This document shows positions 26,207 through 35,594 of a DNA stretch of 64,000 nt, piece by piece (the first letter of the stretch is position 1; the number at the start of each line of letters is the position of its first letter). The position numbers were made by a program, and so were the translations under genes. Source of the stretch: Paracoccus versutus (lineage in GTDB: Bacteria; Pseudomonadota; Alphaproteobacteria; Rhodobacterales; Rhodobacteraceae). The notes below the pieces were generated by a model. The model saw nothing but the letters and a program-made list of their open reading frames with translations, did no database searches and was not told the DNA's origin. The stretch covers positions 1 to 64,000 of the forward strand of contig NZ_JRKO01000034.1 in NCBI RefSeq assembly GCF_000763885.1, given 5' to 3'.

Positions 26207-26881
26207 TCAGCTGGCCCGGACGCGCTCCTCGTTCATGGCGATGTAATCGGCCAGGATGTCGCCCTGGACCTTGGTATGCTTGCGGAATTGTTCGGCCGCC
26301 CGCTCGACGTCCTGGGCCAGGATCGCCTCCAGAATCGCGCGGTGATCCTCCAGGTTCGACTGCGACTGGCCCGGATAGCCCAGCTGGAAGCGGCGATAGG
26401 GCACCAGCTTGCTGCCGAGCTTGTTGGTCATGTCGATCAGTTCCTTGTTATGCGTGCCGTCGATCACCAGCAGGTGGAACTTGCGGCTCAGCGCATAATA
26501 GTTGTCCTGGTCGCCGGCGGCGAAGGCGCGCTCGGACTGTTCATGCACCTCCTTCAGCGTTGCGCGCTCTTCCGGGGTCATCCGCCGGGCCGAGTATTTG
26601 GCGCAGATGGATTCCAGTTCGGACATCACCTCGAACTGCCGGATCAGGTCGGTGACATCGGTCATGGTGACGACTGCGCCCTGCCGGGGCCGCTTTTCCA
26701 CGATGCCGGACTCGATCAGTTGCAGGATGGCCTCGCGCACGGGGGTGCGGGAAACCTCGAAGCGGCGGGCAAGCTCCTCTTCGTCCAGCGAGCTTCCCGG
26801 CGCGATGGCGCCCGAGAAGATGTCCTGTTCGAGCGCAAGCCGAACCTTCTCCGAATGCGTCATTCCGGCAGATCGTGCCAT
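26207..26881 (-). CDS. GntR family transcriptional regulator with FCD domain
   Basis: The 224-residue protein has an N-terminal winged helix (about residues 10-72; helix-turn-helix around LARRFEVSRTPVREA) and a C-terminal all-helical FCD domain. Potential metal/ligand histidines are in FHLLVIDGTHN, LEDHRAIL and RKHTKVQG. FCD regulators usually repress catabolic operons and let go when bound to a carboxylate or acyl ligand. It is the only transcription factor in the window and lies near its centre. The start at 26881 follows AAGGAGAAG; the open frame upstream covers the promoter. Its own 5' gap carries the TTGTATA-type boxes, suggesting autoregulation. Confidence 0.93.
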   Translation of the reverse strand: MARSAGMTHSEKVRLALEQDIFSGAIAPGSSLDEEELARRFEVSRTPVREAILQLIESGIVEKRPRQGAVVTMTDVTDLIRQFEVMSELESICAKYSARRMTPEERATLKEVHEQSERAFAAGDQDNYYALSRKFHLLVIDGTHNKELIDMTNKLGSKLVPYRRFQLGYPGQSQSNLEDHRAILEAILAQDVERAAEQFRKHTKVQGDILADYIAMNEERVRAS

Positions 26882-27163
26882 TTTTCTTCTCCTTCTCTGC
26901 CCATGAGCTTGACCCGGTCGAAACAGGCTTCCCATATACGCCAGGTGGCAGCAGATTGTATGCTTACACTTCACGCCCAGCGTATTCCAAGCCCGAGTCG
27001 CTCTGCAATACTGTTGCCGATGGCAAGGTGGCCACACCGGCTGGAAGCAGCCCGTTTTCGCGTCCGGGCGGGCCTTCAGGATGAAAATCTCGCATTGGCA
27101 AGAATTGTATATTGAAATGCGGTAAAAAATACACAATGATGCCGCCACGGAGGGGGAGGATCA
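26882..27163. promoter_or_regulatory. Divergent promoter region between gntR and the VOC-ferredoxin-synthetase operon
   Basis: TTGTATA at 27105-27111 and ATACACAA at 27129-27136 face each other in an AT-rich block close to the rightward operon. The half of the gap nearer gntR has no recognisable box. The sites agree with those elsewhere and would allow the regulator to act on its own gene and on the operon. GAGGGGGAGGA before 27164 is the ribosome site. Confidence 0.55.
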
Positions 27164-27721
27164 ATGCCGGACAGCTTCGATCCCGTGGGAACCAAGGCCA
27201 GGTCGCGCCAGGGCGCCATCGTCCAGATGGGCTATGTCGTGCCCGACCTGGAGTGCGCGCTGGCACATTGGACGCAGACGCTGGGCGTGGGCCCGTTCCT
27301 CGTCACCCCGCGAATCGACTATGCCGAGCTGCATTATCGCGGCCGGCCGATCCAGGTCGAGAACGCGGTGGCGCTGGCTTCCTGGGGCGGCATGCAGATC
27401 GAGATCATCCAGCAGACCGGCGGCGACGATTCGATGTTCACCGATTTCATCGCGCGGCGCGGCGGCGGCCTGCATCACGTCTGCCTGCTGTCCAGGGATC
27501 TGGACGCCGACCTTGCCGCCTGGCAGGCCGAGGGCATCGAGGTGCTGATGGGCGGGCGCACCGCGGCCGGCATTCCCTTTGCCTATCTGGACAGCGACCC
27601 GCTGGACCAGGGCCGGGTGATCGAGATCGTGCAGCCCTCTGCCGGGCTCGTGAAATTCTTTGCCCGGCTGGAGTCGCTGGCGGCCGATTGGGACGGCTCG
27701 CAGCCCATCCGCCATCTCTAG
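27164..27721 (+). CDS. VOC family (glyoxalase-fold) protein
   Basis: The 185-residue protein has two VOC half-folds: GYVVPDLECALAHWTQTLGVGPF near the start and LHHVCLLSRDLDADLAAW later, with a final RVIEIVQP. It resembles the VOC protein at 46042, which shares GYVVPD.. and LGVGPFxV. VOC enzymes include epimerases, dioxygenases and lyases that use a metal; possible ligands are the His in LHHV and the Glu in RVIEIV. The family cannot be narrowed further. It is the first gene of an operon with a ferredoxin and a synthetase. Confidence 0.82.
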   Translation: MPDSFDPVGTKARSRQGAIVQMGYVVPDLECALAHWTQTLGVGPFLVTPRIDYAELHYRGRPIQVENAVALASWGGMQIEIIQQTGGDDSMFTDFIARRGGGLHHVCLLSRDLDADLAAWQAEGIEVLMGGRTAAGIPFAYLDSDPLDQGRVIEIVQPSAGLVKFFARLESLAADWDGSQPIRHL

Positions 27722-27748
27722 CCCCAGATCGACAGACAAGGACGCCAG

Positions 27749-28066
27749 ATGCCACGAATCACAGCCACGGACCGCGACGGAAGCGTGAAGGAGTTCGACG
27801 CAGCACCCGGAACCAGCCTGATGGAGGCCCTGCGCGACGTGGCCGGCCTTGACGTCGCCGCGATCTGCGGCGGTTCCTGCTCTTGCGCGACCTGCCACAT
27901 CTATGTCGCGCCCGGCTGGCTCGACCGCCTGCCGGAACAACAGCCCGACGAACGGGAACTGCTTGAATTCATGGAAACCTATCGCGACACATCGCGGCTG
28001 AGCTGCCAGATCCCCGTGACCGACGACCTTGCCGGGCTCGAGGTGACGCTGGCACCCGAGGAATAG
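27749..28066 (+). CDS. [2Fe-2S] ferredoxin (adrenodoxin/putidaredoxin type)
   Basis: The 105-residue protein has the vertebrate-type ferredoxin cluster ligands Cys40, Cys46, Cys49 (CGGSCSCATC) and Cys86 (LSCQI). Such ferredoxins shuttle electrons from an FAD reductase to Rieske oxygenases or P450s. No P450 is seen in the window, so the two Rieske oxygenases (10851, 24814) are the likely partners and the reductase at 54781 the likely donor. The gap to the VOC gene is 27 bases. The ribosome site is only moderate (GACAAGGACG). Confidence 0.93.
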   Translation: MPRITATDRDGSVKEFDAAPGTSLMEALRDVAGLDVAAICGGSCSCATCHIYVAPGWLDRLPEQQPDERELLEFMETYRDTSRLSCQIPVTDDLAGLEVTLAPEE

Positions 28067-28118
28067 CCGCAATCGTCGCAGCAATGAGGGGCCCGGCGCG
28101 AACGGGCCGGGGGGAAAG

Positions 28119-29774
28119 ATGTCAGCTACGCTCAACTACACGGCCACCACCACGGTCGGCGATCTTCTGGTCCGGGCAACGGCACGGACGCCGGACAAGG
28201 ACGCGATCCGGTTTCCCGACCAGAACCGCAGCTTTCGCCAGCTGCACCAGGCCGCCATGCTGCGGGCCCGCGAACTTTACGGCCTGGGCGTGCGGCCCGG
28301 CGACCATGTCGGGATCTTCCTGCCCAGCTGCATCGAATACCTGGAATACTACTTCGGGCTGGCCTATCTGGGCGCGGTCTCGGTGCCGATGAATGCCCGC
28401 TATCGCGAACACGAGCTGCGCTACCAGACCGTCAACGCCGACCTGGTGCATATCATCTCGACAACGCAGGTGGCCGAGGGGCTGGACTTCCGGGCGCGGC
28501 TGCACCAGGCCTTTCCGGCCCTGCGCGACGCGCCCCCGGACCAGCCGATCAGCCTGCCCGAGGCCCCCCGCTTGCGCGGCATCACCCTGCTGACCGACGA
28601 ACCCTCGGCCGGATGCCTGCGCCAGTCCGTGTCCCAGCGCTTCGCCGCCGATGTCGAGGACGCGCTGATCGACCGGCTGCGCCGCGCCGTCACGCTGCGG
28701 CAGACGGCGCTGATATTGTATACTTCGGGGACGACCTCGAATCCGAAAGGCTGCATGATCAGCCACGAGGCGCTGGTCCGCACCGGCATGGGCCTGGCCG
28801 AGCGCTACGGGATGACCGATCGGGACGCGTTCTGGTCGCCCCTGCCCATGTTCCATGTCGGCGCGCTTTTCCCGCTATGCGCGGCCTATCATGCCGGCGC
28901 CACCTATATCGGCATGCAGCATTTCGACGCCGGCGCTGCGCTGCGGCTGGTGCGCGAGGCGCGGCCGACCATCGGCTATCCCAGCTTTGCCCTGTTCCTG
29001 TCGGACATGGTCTATCACCCGGATTTCCGCGCCGAGGACATGGCATCGCTGCGGCTCATCAACTGCTCGATGGCGCTGAGCCCGGAGCCGTTCCGCGAGT
29101 TGATGCGCAAGAGCTTTCCCAACGCGGTCTTCGTCGGCACCTATGGCATGACCGAAACCGCCGGCACCGTCACCACCAGCGACCCCGCCGACAGCGAGGC
29201 CGAGCGCTTCAACCGCCTTGGCCGTCCCTTCGACGGGCTGTCCGTGCGCATCGCGCGCGAGGACGGCACCGAGGCCGCGCCGGGCGAGATCGGCGAGATC
29301 TGCGTCAAGGGCTTCTCGATCTTCACCGAATATTACGGCGATCCCGAAAAGACCGCCGAGGCCAAGCGCGACGGCTGGTTCCATACCGGCGACCTCGGCT
29401 CGCTCGACGCTGCCGGCACGCTGATGTTCCACGGCCGGGCCAAGGACATGCTGAAGGTCGGCGGCGAAAACGTCGCCGCGCTGGAGATCGAGATGGTCGT
29501 GGCCCAGCATCCCGCGGTCAAGACCTGCCAGGTCGTCGGCAAGCCCGATCCGCGGCTGCAAGAGGTGCCGGTGGCCTTCGTGGAACTGGTGCCGGGCCAA
29601 AGCGTGGACCCGGCCGCGCTGATCGCCTATTGCAAGACGCGCATCGCCAGATTCAAGGTGCCGCGCGACGTCCATTTCATCGCCGAATGGCCGATGTCCG
29701 CCAGCAAGATCCAGAAATTCAAGCTGCGCGACATGGTGCAAGAGATGGCGGCGGATAGCTGCGCCGCCCAATAA
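28119..29774 (+). CDS. Acyl-CoA synthetase (AMP-forming, ANL family)
   Basis: The 551-residue enzyme has an intact P-loop (LILYTSGTTSNPKGC), the GTYGMTETAGT motif, the GRAKDMLKVGGENV hinge and the C-terminal catalytic Lys in ASKIQKFKL. It is the close relative of the synthetase at 15128. It converts a free acid to acyl-CoA. Expressed with a ferredoxin and immediately upstream of an ABC uptake system, it may activate the imported substrate, which is inference. The start at 28119 follows GGGGGGAAAG. Confidence 0.94.
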   Translation: MSATLNYTATTTVGDLLVRATARTPDKDAIRFPDQNRSFRQLHQAAMLRARELYGLGVRPGDHVGIFLPSCIEYLEYYFGLAYLGAVSVPMNARYREHELRYQTVNADLVHIISTTQVAEGLDFRARLHQAFPALRDAPPDQPISLPEAPRLRGITLLTDEPSAGCLRQSVSQRFAADVEDALIDRLRRAVTLRQTALILYTSGTTSNPKGCMISHEALVRTGMGLAERYGMTDRDAFWSPLPMFHVGALFPLCAAYHAGATYIGMQHFDAGAALRLVREARPTIGYPSFALFLSDMVYHPDFRAEDMASLRLINCSMALSPEPFRELMRKSFPNAVFVGTYGMTETAGTVTTSDPADSEAERFNRLGRPFDGLSVRIAREDGTEAAPGEIGEICVKGFSIFTEYYGDPEKTAEAKRDGWFHTGDLGSLDAAGTLMFHGRAKDMLKVGGENVAALEIEMVVAQHPAVKTCQVVGKPDPRLQEVPVAFVELVPGQSVDPAALIAYCKTRIARFKVPRDVHFIAEWPMSASKIQKFKLRDMVQEMAADSCAAQ

Positions 29775-29944
29775 TCCATCACAAGTATTTTTACTTCGTT
29801 CTACAATATTTTTATATCCATCTGTGATATACATAGTATTGTGGAGGAAGCCGAGAATCCGTCACGGATCGCGAAGGATCGCGATCCGATACCGGGCGAC
29901 CGCCAGGTCAACCCGCCGTTCACATTCCTGGGGAGGAAACCGTC
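29775..29944 (+). promoter_or_regulatory. Promoter region of the first ABC transporter operon
   Basis: This is an AT-rich gap with repeated boxes: ACAAGTATTTTTA at 29781-29793 and ACAATATTTTTA at 29803-29814 (near-repeats 22 bp apart), then TATACA at 29828-29833 and GTATTGT at 29836-29842. It suggests that the transporter has its own regulated promoter in addition to read-through from the synthetase. GGGGAGGAAACC before 29945 is the ribosome site. Confidence 0.5.
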
Positions 29945-31072
29945 GTGAAACTGTCCAATCTGTTCGCCACCTGCACCGCAATGGCGTTGCTGCCCGCCAT
30001 GGCCGCCCAATCCGACGAGTATCACGTCGTCGTCCTGCAAGCCCTGACCGGCCCCGCAGCCTTCATCGGCACCGCCGTCGCCGACGGCATGCGCCTGGCC
30101 GAGCAGCAGATCAACGAACAGGGCCTTCTGGGCGAGGGCAACACGCTCAAGGTCACCTATGCCGACGACGCCACGGATCGCACGCAGACCATGTCGCTGA
30201 TCGCGCGCTATGCCAACGATCCGTCGATCCTGGGGATCCTGGGTCCGACCAGCGGCGCGGTCGCGATCGCCGGCGCGTCCTCGGGCAACCAATACAAGGT
30301 GCCCGTCGTCACCACGACGAACACGCCCGAGGTGCTGGATCAGGGGCCCTGGTCGTTCATCCTGACCCAGCCGCCGGAAATCACCATCCCCTATCTGGTG
30401 GATTACGCGGCCGATGTGAAAGGCGTGAAGGAATGCGCCGTCATCGGCATCCGCGACATCGAGGCCTATGTCGCGCTGCAAAAGCAGTTCGAGAAGCTGA
30501 TGACCGACAAGGGCGTCAGGATCACCACCGTCGAACAGGTCGGCGGCACCGATTCCGACTTCTCGTCGGTGGCGACCAAGATTGCCACCTCGCAGCAGGA
30601 TTGCGTCTTCGTCTCGGCCTCGGCCTCGCAGGGGGCGAACATCATCGTCCAGCTGCGCCAGGCCGGACTGGACCCGGCGACGCCGGTCTTCGGCCACAAT
30701 GCCTTCGCCTCGCCCGAATTCCTGAACCGCGGCGGCGCCGGCGTCGAGGGCGTCACCTTCATCGCCGACTGGGTGCCGGGCGGCTATGACGATTTCACCA
30801 AGGCCTTCGCCACCGAGTTCAGCGAGACGTTCGGCCACGAGGCCGACAACTGGAACGCCGTCGGCTACGGCGGGATGCTGGTGATGGCCAATGCGCTGAA
30901 GTCCATGCCCGAACCCACGCGCGAGGCGCTGCGCGACCAGCTGGGCAAGACCAGCGAGGTCCGCGTGGCCGCCGGCCAGGGCAGCTATTCGGTGGACGAG
31001 AAACGCTATCCGCATGTGGGCATGAACGTGCTGACGGTGCAGGACGGCGCCTTCGTCCAGGCTCCGCGCTGA
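29945..31072 (+). CDS. ABC transporter substrate-binding protein (branched-chain-type)
   Basis: The 375-residue protein begins with a signal peptide (ending near MAAQ) and has the periplasmic-binding-protein fold of the LivK/peripla_BP_6 family: LQALTGPAAFIG, ILGPTSGAVAIAGA and WVPGGYDDF. The start codon is GTG, supported by GGGGAGGA seven bases upstream. Very similar proteins are encoded at 50166 and 56258, all with LTG.PAFxG and a GPT.GA segment. It delivers its ligand to the permease at 31140-34371. The ligand is probably an organic acid of the pathway rather than an amino acid, judged only from context. Confidence 0.93.
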   Translation: MKLSNLFATCTAMALLPAMAAQSDEYHVVVLQALTGPAAFIGTAVADGMRLAEQQINEQGLLGEGNTLKVTYADDATDRTQTMSLIARYANDPSILGILGPTSGAVAIAGASSGNQYKVPVVTTTNTPEVLDQGPWSFILTQPPEITIPYLVDYAADVKGVKECAVIGIRDIEAYVALQKQFEKLMTDKGVRITTVEQVGGTDSDFSSVATKIATSQQDCVFVSASASQGANIIVQLRQAGLDPATPVFGHNAFASPEFLNRGGAGVEGVTFIADWVPGGYDDFTKAFATEFSETFGHEADNWNAVGYGGMLVMANALKSMPEPTREALRDQLGKTSEVRVAAGQGSYSVDEKRYPHVGMNVLTVQDGAFVQAPR

Positions 31073-31139
31073 TCGCCCGCGCGCCATGGGCCGGGGCGCC
31101 GGGCGCCCTGGCCGCAACCCTTTTGGACGGACCACCGGG

Positions 31140-32030
31140 ATGCTACTGCAACAGATACTCAATGGAACGGTGTCCGGCGCGATCTATGCCCTGTTCGCGC
31201 TTGGCTTCACGCTGATCTTCGGCGTGCAGAAACTGCTGAACCTCGCCCATGGCGCGATCTTCATGGCCGGTGCCTTCATCGCCTATTACGCGACGGCGCA
31301 GGGGCTGCCCTTCTGGTTCGCGCTGCTGCTGGCGACCATCGCGACCGGGGCGATCTCGGTCGTGGTGGATTTCGTGGCCTTCCGGCAATTGCGCAAGTCG
31401 GGCCATGCCGAATTCGCCGCCATCGTCACCTCGATCGGGGTGGACCTCATCCTGATGAACATCGCCCAGCAGGTCTCGAACACCAAGGTGCTGAGCTTTC
31501 CCTTCGGCACCTTCCCGGTCAAGTTCTTCAGCTTCTGGGGGATGCGCATCTCGCTGTTGCAGCTGACCATCCTGGGGCTGGTGCTGGTCCTGGTGCTGGC
31601 CCTGGCCTATTACATCAACCGCACCAGCTTCGGCCGCCAGGTCCGGGCGGTGTCCAGCAACGAACATGCCTCGGCGCTGCTGGGCATCTCGGCCGCGGCG
31701 GTCTATCGCCAGACCTTCTTCATCGCCGGGGCGCTGGCGGGGCTGGCGGGGGTGCTGATCGGCCTGTCCTTCAACTCGATCCACTTCATGATGGGCGAGC
31801 CCTTCCTGCTGCAAGCCTTCGTCGTGGTGGTGATCGGCGGGCTGGGCTCGCTTCAGGGCGCGGTGGTCGCGGCGATCCTGATCGGGATCGTGCAGTCGCT
31901 GACCATCGCCTATCTGTCCAGCGAACTGTCCACCGCGATCATCTTCGCGCTGCTGTTCGTCACGCTGCTGTTCTTTCCGAACGGCCTGTTCGGACGCGCC
32001 GGCAACTATGCAGGAGGAAGCCGCAGATGA
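31140..32030 (+). CDS. livH: Branched-chain-type ABC transporter permease, LivH family
   Basis: The 296-residue integral membrane protein has about eight hydrophobic segments and the LivH hallmarks GAIYALFALGFTLIFGV, NLAHGAIFM, GRQVRAVS and VVVVIGGLGSLQGA. I used the ATG at 31140 because it begins the family sequence (MLLQQILNGT) and matches the second LivH at 51527 in length. It pairs with LivM (ATGA overlap) to form the channel. The upstream gap of 67 bases from the binding-protein gene holds nothing notable apart from a short GC-rich repeat. Confidence 0.93.
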   Translation: MLLQQILNGTVSGAIYALFALGFTLIFGVQKLLNLAHGAIFMAGAFIAYYATAQGLPFWFALLLATIATGAISVVVDFVAFRQLRKSGHAEFAAIVTSIGVDLILMNIAQQVSNTKVLSFPFGTFPVKFFSFWGMRISLLQLTILGLVLVLVLALAYYINRTSFGRQVRAVSSNEHASALLGISAAAVYRQTFFIAGALAGLAGVLIGLSFNSIHFMMGEPFLLQAFVVVVIGGLGSLQGAVVAAILIGIVQSLTIAYLSSELSTAIIFALLFVTLLFFPNGLFGRAGNYAGGSRR

Positions 32031-32926
32031 TGTCCTTTTACTATTCCTATCAGCCGCTCATCGACTTCTTCCTGATCGCGGTCGGGCTGGGCTACAGCCA
32101 GCAGCTGGCGCTGCGCGCGGGCGTGTTCTCGATCGCGACGGCGGGCTTCTCGGCGCTTGGCGCCTATGCCACGGCGATCCTGGTGACGCGATACGGCGTC
32201 CCGGTGCCGGCGGCCATCCTGGTCTCGGCCGTGGTGGGGATGGCGGTCAGCTATGTGCTGTCGGTGCCGCTGGCGCGGCTGCGCGGCGCCTTCCAGGCCA
32301 TCGCCACGCTGGCCTTCGTGCAGGTGGTGATCGCGCTGCTCTTGTATTTCGAAAGCTTCACCGGCGGCGCCATCGGCATCTCGGGCATCCCGCGGGTGAT
32401 GAATACCGGCTGGCTGCTGCTGGCGGTGCTGGTCACGATCTACGTGATCTGGTCGATCAACCGCACCTCGGTCGGCCGGGTGTTCAACGCGCTGCGCCAG
32501 GACGATTCCGTCGCCGCCTCGCTCGGCGTGCCGATCAAGTCCTATTACGCGCTGGCCTTCGTGCTGTCGGGGCTGATCGGCGCGGTCTTTGGGGCGCTGC
32601 GTTCGCTTTACGTCTTCAACATCGAGCCGGTGGATTTCGGCTTTCACGCCATGGTCGCCAGCCTGACCGTGGTGGTGCTGGGCGGGCGCAACACGCTCCT
32701 GGGCCCCATCGCCGGGGCGCTGATCATGGCGATCCTGCCCGAACTGGCGCGCCCGCTGGCCGAGAACCGCGGCATCCTGAACGGGGTGATCCTGATCCTG
32801 GTCATCACCTTCCTGCCGAACGGCGTGGGCGATGAGCTGGTCTACTGGCTGCGCCGCCGCCTGCGCCGCGCGCCCAAAACCATGTCCAAGCGGAAGGAGG
32901 GGGCCGATGTCGTCGCTGCGGATTGA
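32027..32926 (+). CDS. livM: Branched-chain-type ABC transporter permease, LivM family
   Basis: The 299-residue membrane protein shows the LivM pattern: RAGVFSIATAGFSALGAYA, LARLRGAFQAIATLAF, GGAIGISGIP and VVVLGGRNTLLGPIAGA. It ends in a basic tail (RRRLRRAPK). It is coupled to livH by ATGA and its end overlaps livG by 20 bases. It forms the second half of the membrane channel. Confidence 0.93.
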   Translation: MMSFYYSYQPLIDFFLIAVGLGYSQQLALRAGVFSIATAGFSALGAYATAILVTRYGVPVPAAILVSAVVGMAVSYVLSVPLARLRGAFQAIATLAFVQVVIALLLYFESFTGGAIGISGIPRVMNTGWLLLAVLVTIYVIWSINRTSVGRVFNALRQDDSVAASLGVPIKSYYALAFVLSGLIGAVFGALRSLYVFNIEPVDFGFHAMVASLTVVVLGGRNTLLGPIAGALIMAILPELARPLAENRGILNGVILILVITFLPNGVGDELVYWLRRRLRRAPKTMSKRKEGADVVAAD

Positions 32927-33666
32927 GGACGCCTGCAAGTATTTCGGAGGGCTGAAGGCCGTCGACGGCATCAACATGACCGTCCCCGCCGGCCGGATCA
33001 CCGGGCTGATCGGCCCGAACGGCGCCGGCAAAAGCACCGTCGTCAACATGATCTCGGGCGTCTACAGCCTGACCAGGGGCGAGGTCTACCTGGACGAGCA
33101 ACAGCTTACGCGGCTGCATGTGGACGAGGTCGCCCGCTGCGGCATCGCCCGCACCTTCCAGAACATCCGCCTGCTGCCCGAGGAAAGCGTCCTCGACAAT
33201 GTCGTCATCGGCTATTTCCGCAAGCAGCGCAGCGGGGTCATGTCCAGCCTGATGGGCCTGCCCGCCGCCCTGGCCGAGACCCGCCGCCTGCGCGAGCAGG
33301 CCTGGGAGCTGCTGGGCCGCTTCGGCATCCAGAAATATGCCGATTACGAGGCGGGCAGCCTGCCCTATGGCCATCAGCGCCGGGTCGAGATGGCCCGTTC
33401 GATCGCCGCGGCGCCGCGCATCGTCATGCTGGACGAGCCCGTGGCCGGCATGAACGAGGTCGAATCCGCCGAAATGGCCGAGATCTTCGAGGATCTGGCG
33501 CGTTCGGGCATGGGGCTTTTGCTGATCGAGCATAACGTGGCCTTCGTCTCGCGCCTGTGCAGCCAGGTCTATGTGCTGGATTCCGGCCGCATGATCGCCG
33601 AGGGGCCGCCCGAGGCCGTCACCCGCGATCCAAAGGTCATCGAAGCCTATATCGGAGGCAAGGCCG

Positions 33667-33677
<11 letters not shown>
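32907..33677 (+). CDS. livG: ABC transporter ATP-binding protein, LivG family
   Basis: The 256-residue ATPase has Walker A GPNGAGKS, a RTFQNIRL segment typical of LivG, a signature region LPYGHQRRVEMAR, Walker B IVMLDEP and the H-loop IEHN. The start at 32907 follows GGAAGGAGGGGG and lies inside the end of livM. It energises the LivHM channel together with LivF. Confidence 0.93.
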
Positions 33678-34371
<694 letters not shown>

Positions 34372-34377
34372 GCGGAC

Positions 34378-35175
34378 ATGGCCGAGCGCATCCTGACCCT
34401 GCACCAGCTCAGCCTGCGCGACACCGATCCGGTGGCGCTGGTCCGGGCCGCCGCCGCGGCGGGCTTTCCCTTCGTCACGGTCTTTCTGCACCCGCCGGCG
34501 CCGCAGCTCGACATCTTTCCGCGGCTGCTGCCCGGCGCGCCCACGCGGGCCTTCGTGCAGGCGCTGGGGGCCGAGGGCGTGCAGGTCCACAATGTCGAGG
34601 CCCTGCCCTTTTCCGGCCGCACCGATTCCGCCGACTACCTGCCGGTGCTGGACCATGCCGCCGAGATCGGGGCGCGGCGCGCCACCGTGCTGGTCTACGA
34701 CCGCGACCTGCCCCGCGCCTCGGGCCGACTGTCGCAGACCTGCGACGCGGCAGCCGCGCGCGGCATCGCCCTTTCCATCGAGTTCATGGCGTTTTCCTCG
34801 CTGCGCACGGTGGGCGAGGCGGCGGATTTCGTGCGCCAGAGCGGCCACGCGAACCTGAGCCTGCTGGTCGATCCGCTGCACCTGGCGCGCACCGGCGGCA
34901 GCCCGGCCCAGCTTGGCGCCCTAGCCGACACCATCGGCGCGCTGCAATTCTGCGACGCGATGCTGGCCCCGCCCGAGGACGCCTTTCGCGAGGCGGTCGA
35001 GGATCGCGAGATACCGGGCGAGGGCGAACTGCCCCTGCAAGCCCTGCTGGACGCCACCGATCCCGGCCTGCCGCTGGATGTCGAGGTGCCGATGCTGAGG
35101 CTTGAGAAACAGGGGCTGGACCCCATCGCCCGCGCGCAACTGCTGAAACGGGCGCTGCTGCGCTATCGGCTGTGA
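34378..35175 (+). CDS. Xylose-isomerase-like TIM barrel protein
   Basis: The 265-residue protein fits the AP-endonuclease-2/sugar-phosphate isomerase superfamily: LTLHQLSLRDTDPVAL at the start, ALPFSGRTDSADYLPVLDHAAEIGARRATV in the middle, then SIEFMAF and LLVDPLHLARTGG, whose Glu, Asp and His could bind a metal, and a late DVEVPM. Members isomerise or epimerise hydroxy-ketones and some cleave C-C bonds. In a non-sugar pathway it may isomerise a hydroxyketone intermediate; that is inference. It is the last gene of the transporter operon and ends 12 bases from a convergent gene. Confidence 0.8.
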   Translation: MAERILTLHQLSLRDTDPVALVRAAAAAGFPFVTVFLHPPAPQLDIFPRLLPGAPTRAFVQALGAEGVQVHNVEALPFSGRTDSADYLPVLDHAAEIGARRATVLVYDRDLPRASGRLSQTCDAAAARGIALSIEFMAFSSLRTVGEAADFVRQSGHANLSLLVDPLHLARTGGSPAQLGALADTIGALQFCDAMLAPPEDAFREAVEDREIPGEGELPLQALLDATDPGLPLDVEVPMLRLEKQGLDPIARAQLLKRALLRYRL

Positions 35176-35187
35176 AGGGCCGGGCCT

Positions 35188-35523
35188 TCAGCTGCGCCGC
35201 ACCAGCACGCGGCGGCCGGAAATCCTGACCTCGACCCTGGGCAGGTCGCTGCAAAGCGAGGACATGGCCTTGCCGGTCGAGCAGTCGAAGCGGGCGCCGT
35301 GCTTGGGACAGATGACCACGTTGCCTTCCACCTCGCCCTCGGACAGGCGGGCGAAGTTATGCGTGCAATTGCCCGAAAAGGCGACGATCTCGCCGTCGCG
35401 GCGGCACAGGATCACCTCGCGCCCGCCCGCGGTGACGAACCAGGGCCCCATGCTCGGCACCTGCATGACCGCACCGACATCGACGAATTCCTCGGCATCG
35501 GCGCCCAATCCTCTGGGGATCAT
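35188..35523 (-). CDS. Rieske-type [2Fe-2S] ferredoxin
   Basis: The 111-residue protein is a single Rieske domain with ligands Cys53, His55, Cys72 and His75 (CTH and CPKH). GARFDCSTGKA follows, as in ferredoxins of oxygenase systems and NirD-like proteins. It is the second ferredoxin of the island, besides the plant/adrenodoxin-type one at 27749. The start at 35523 follows GGGAAGGG and is 71 bases behind the acyl-CoA dehydrogenase gene. It could serve one of the Rieske oxygenases specifically. Confidence 0.9.
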   Translation of the reverse strand: MIPRGLGADAEEFVDVGAVMQVPSMGPWFVTAGGREVILCRRDGEIVAFSGNCTHNFARLSEGEVEGNVVICPKHGARFDCSTGKAMSSLCSDLPRVEVRISGRRVLVRRS

Positions 35524-35594
35524 TCTCTGCCCTTCCCTTCTTGCGGCAGGTTTCAAGGGAAACGCCGGGCCGGTCAACCGGCCCGGCGCATGGC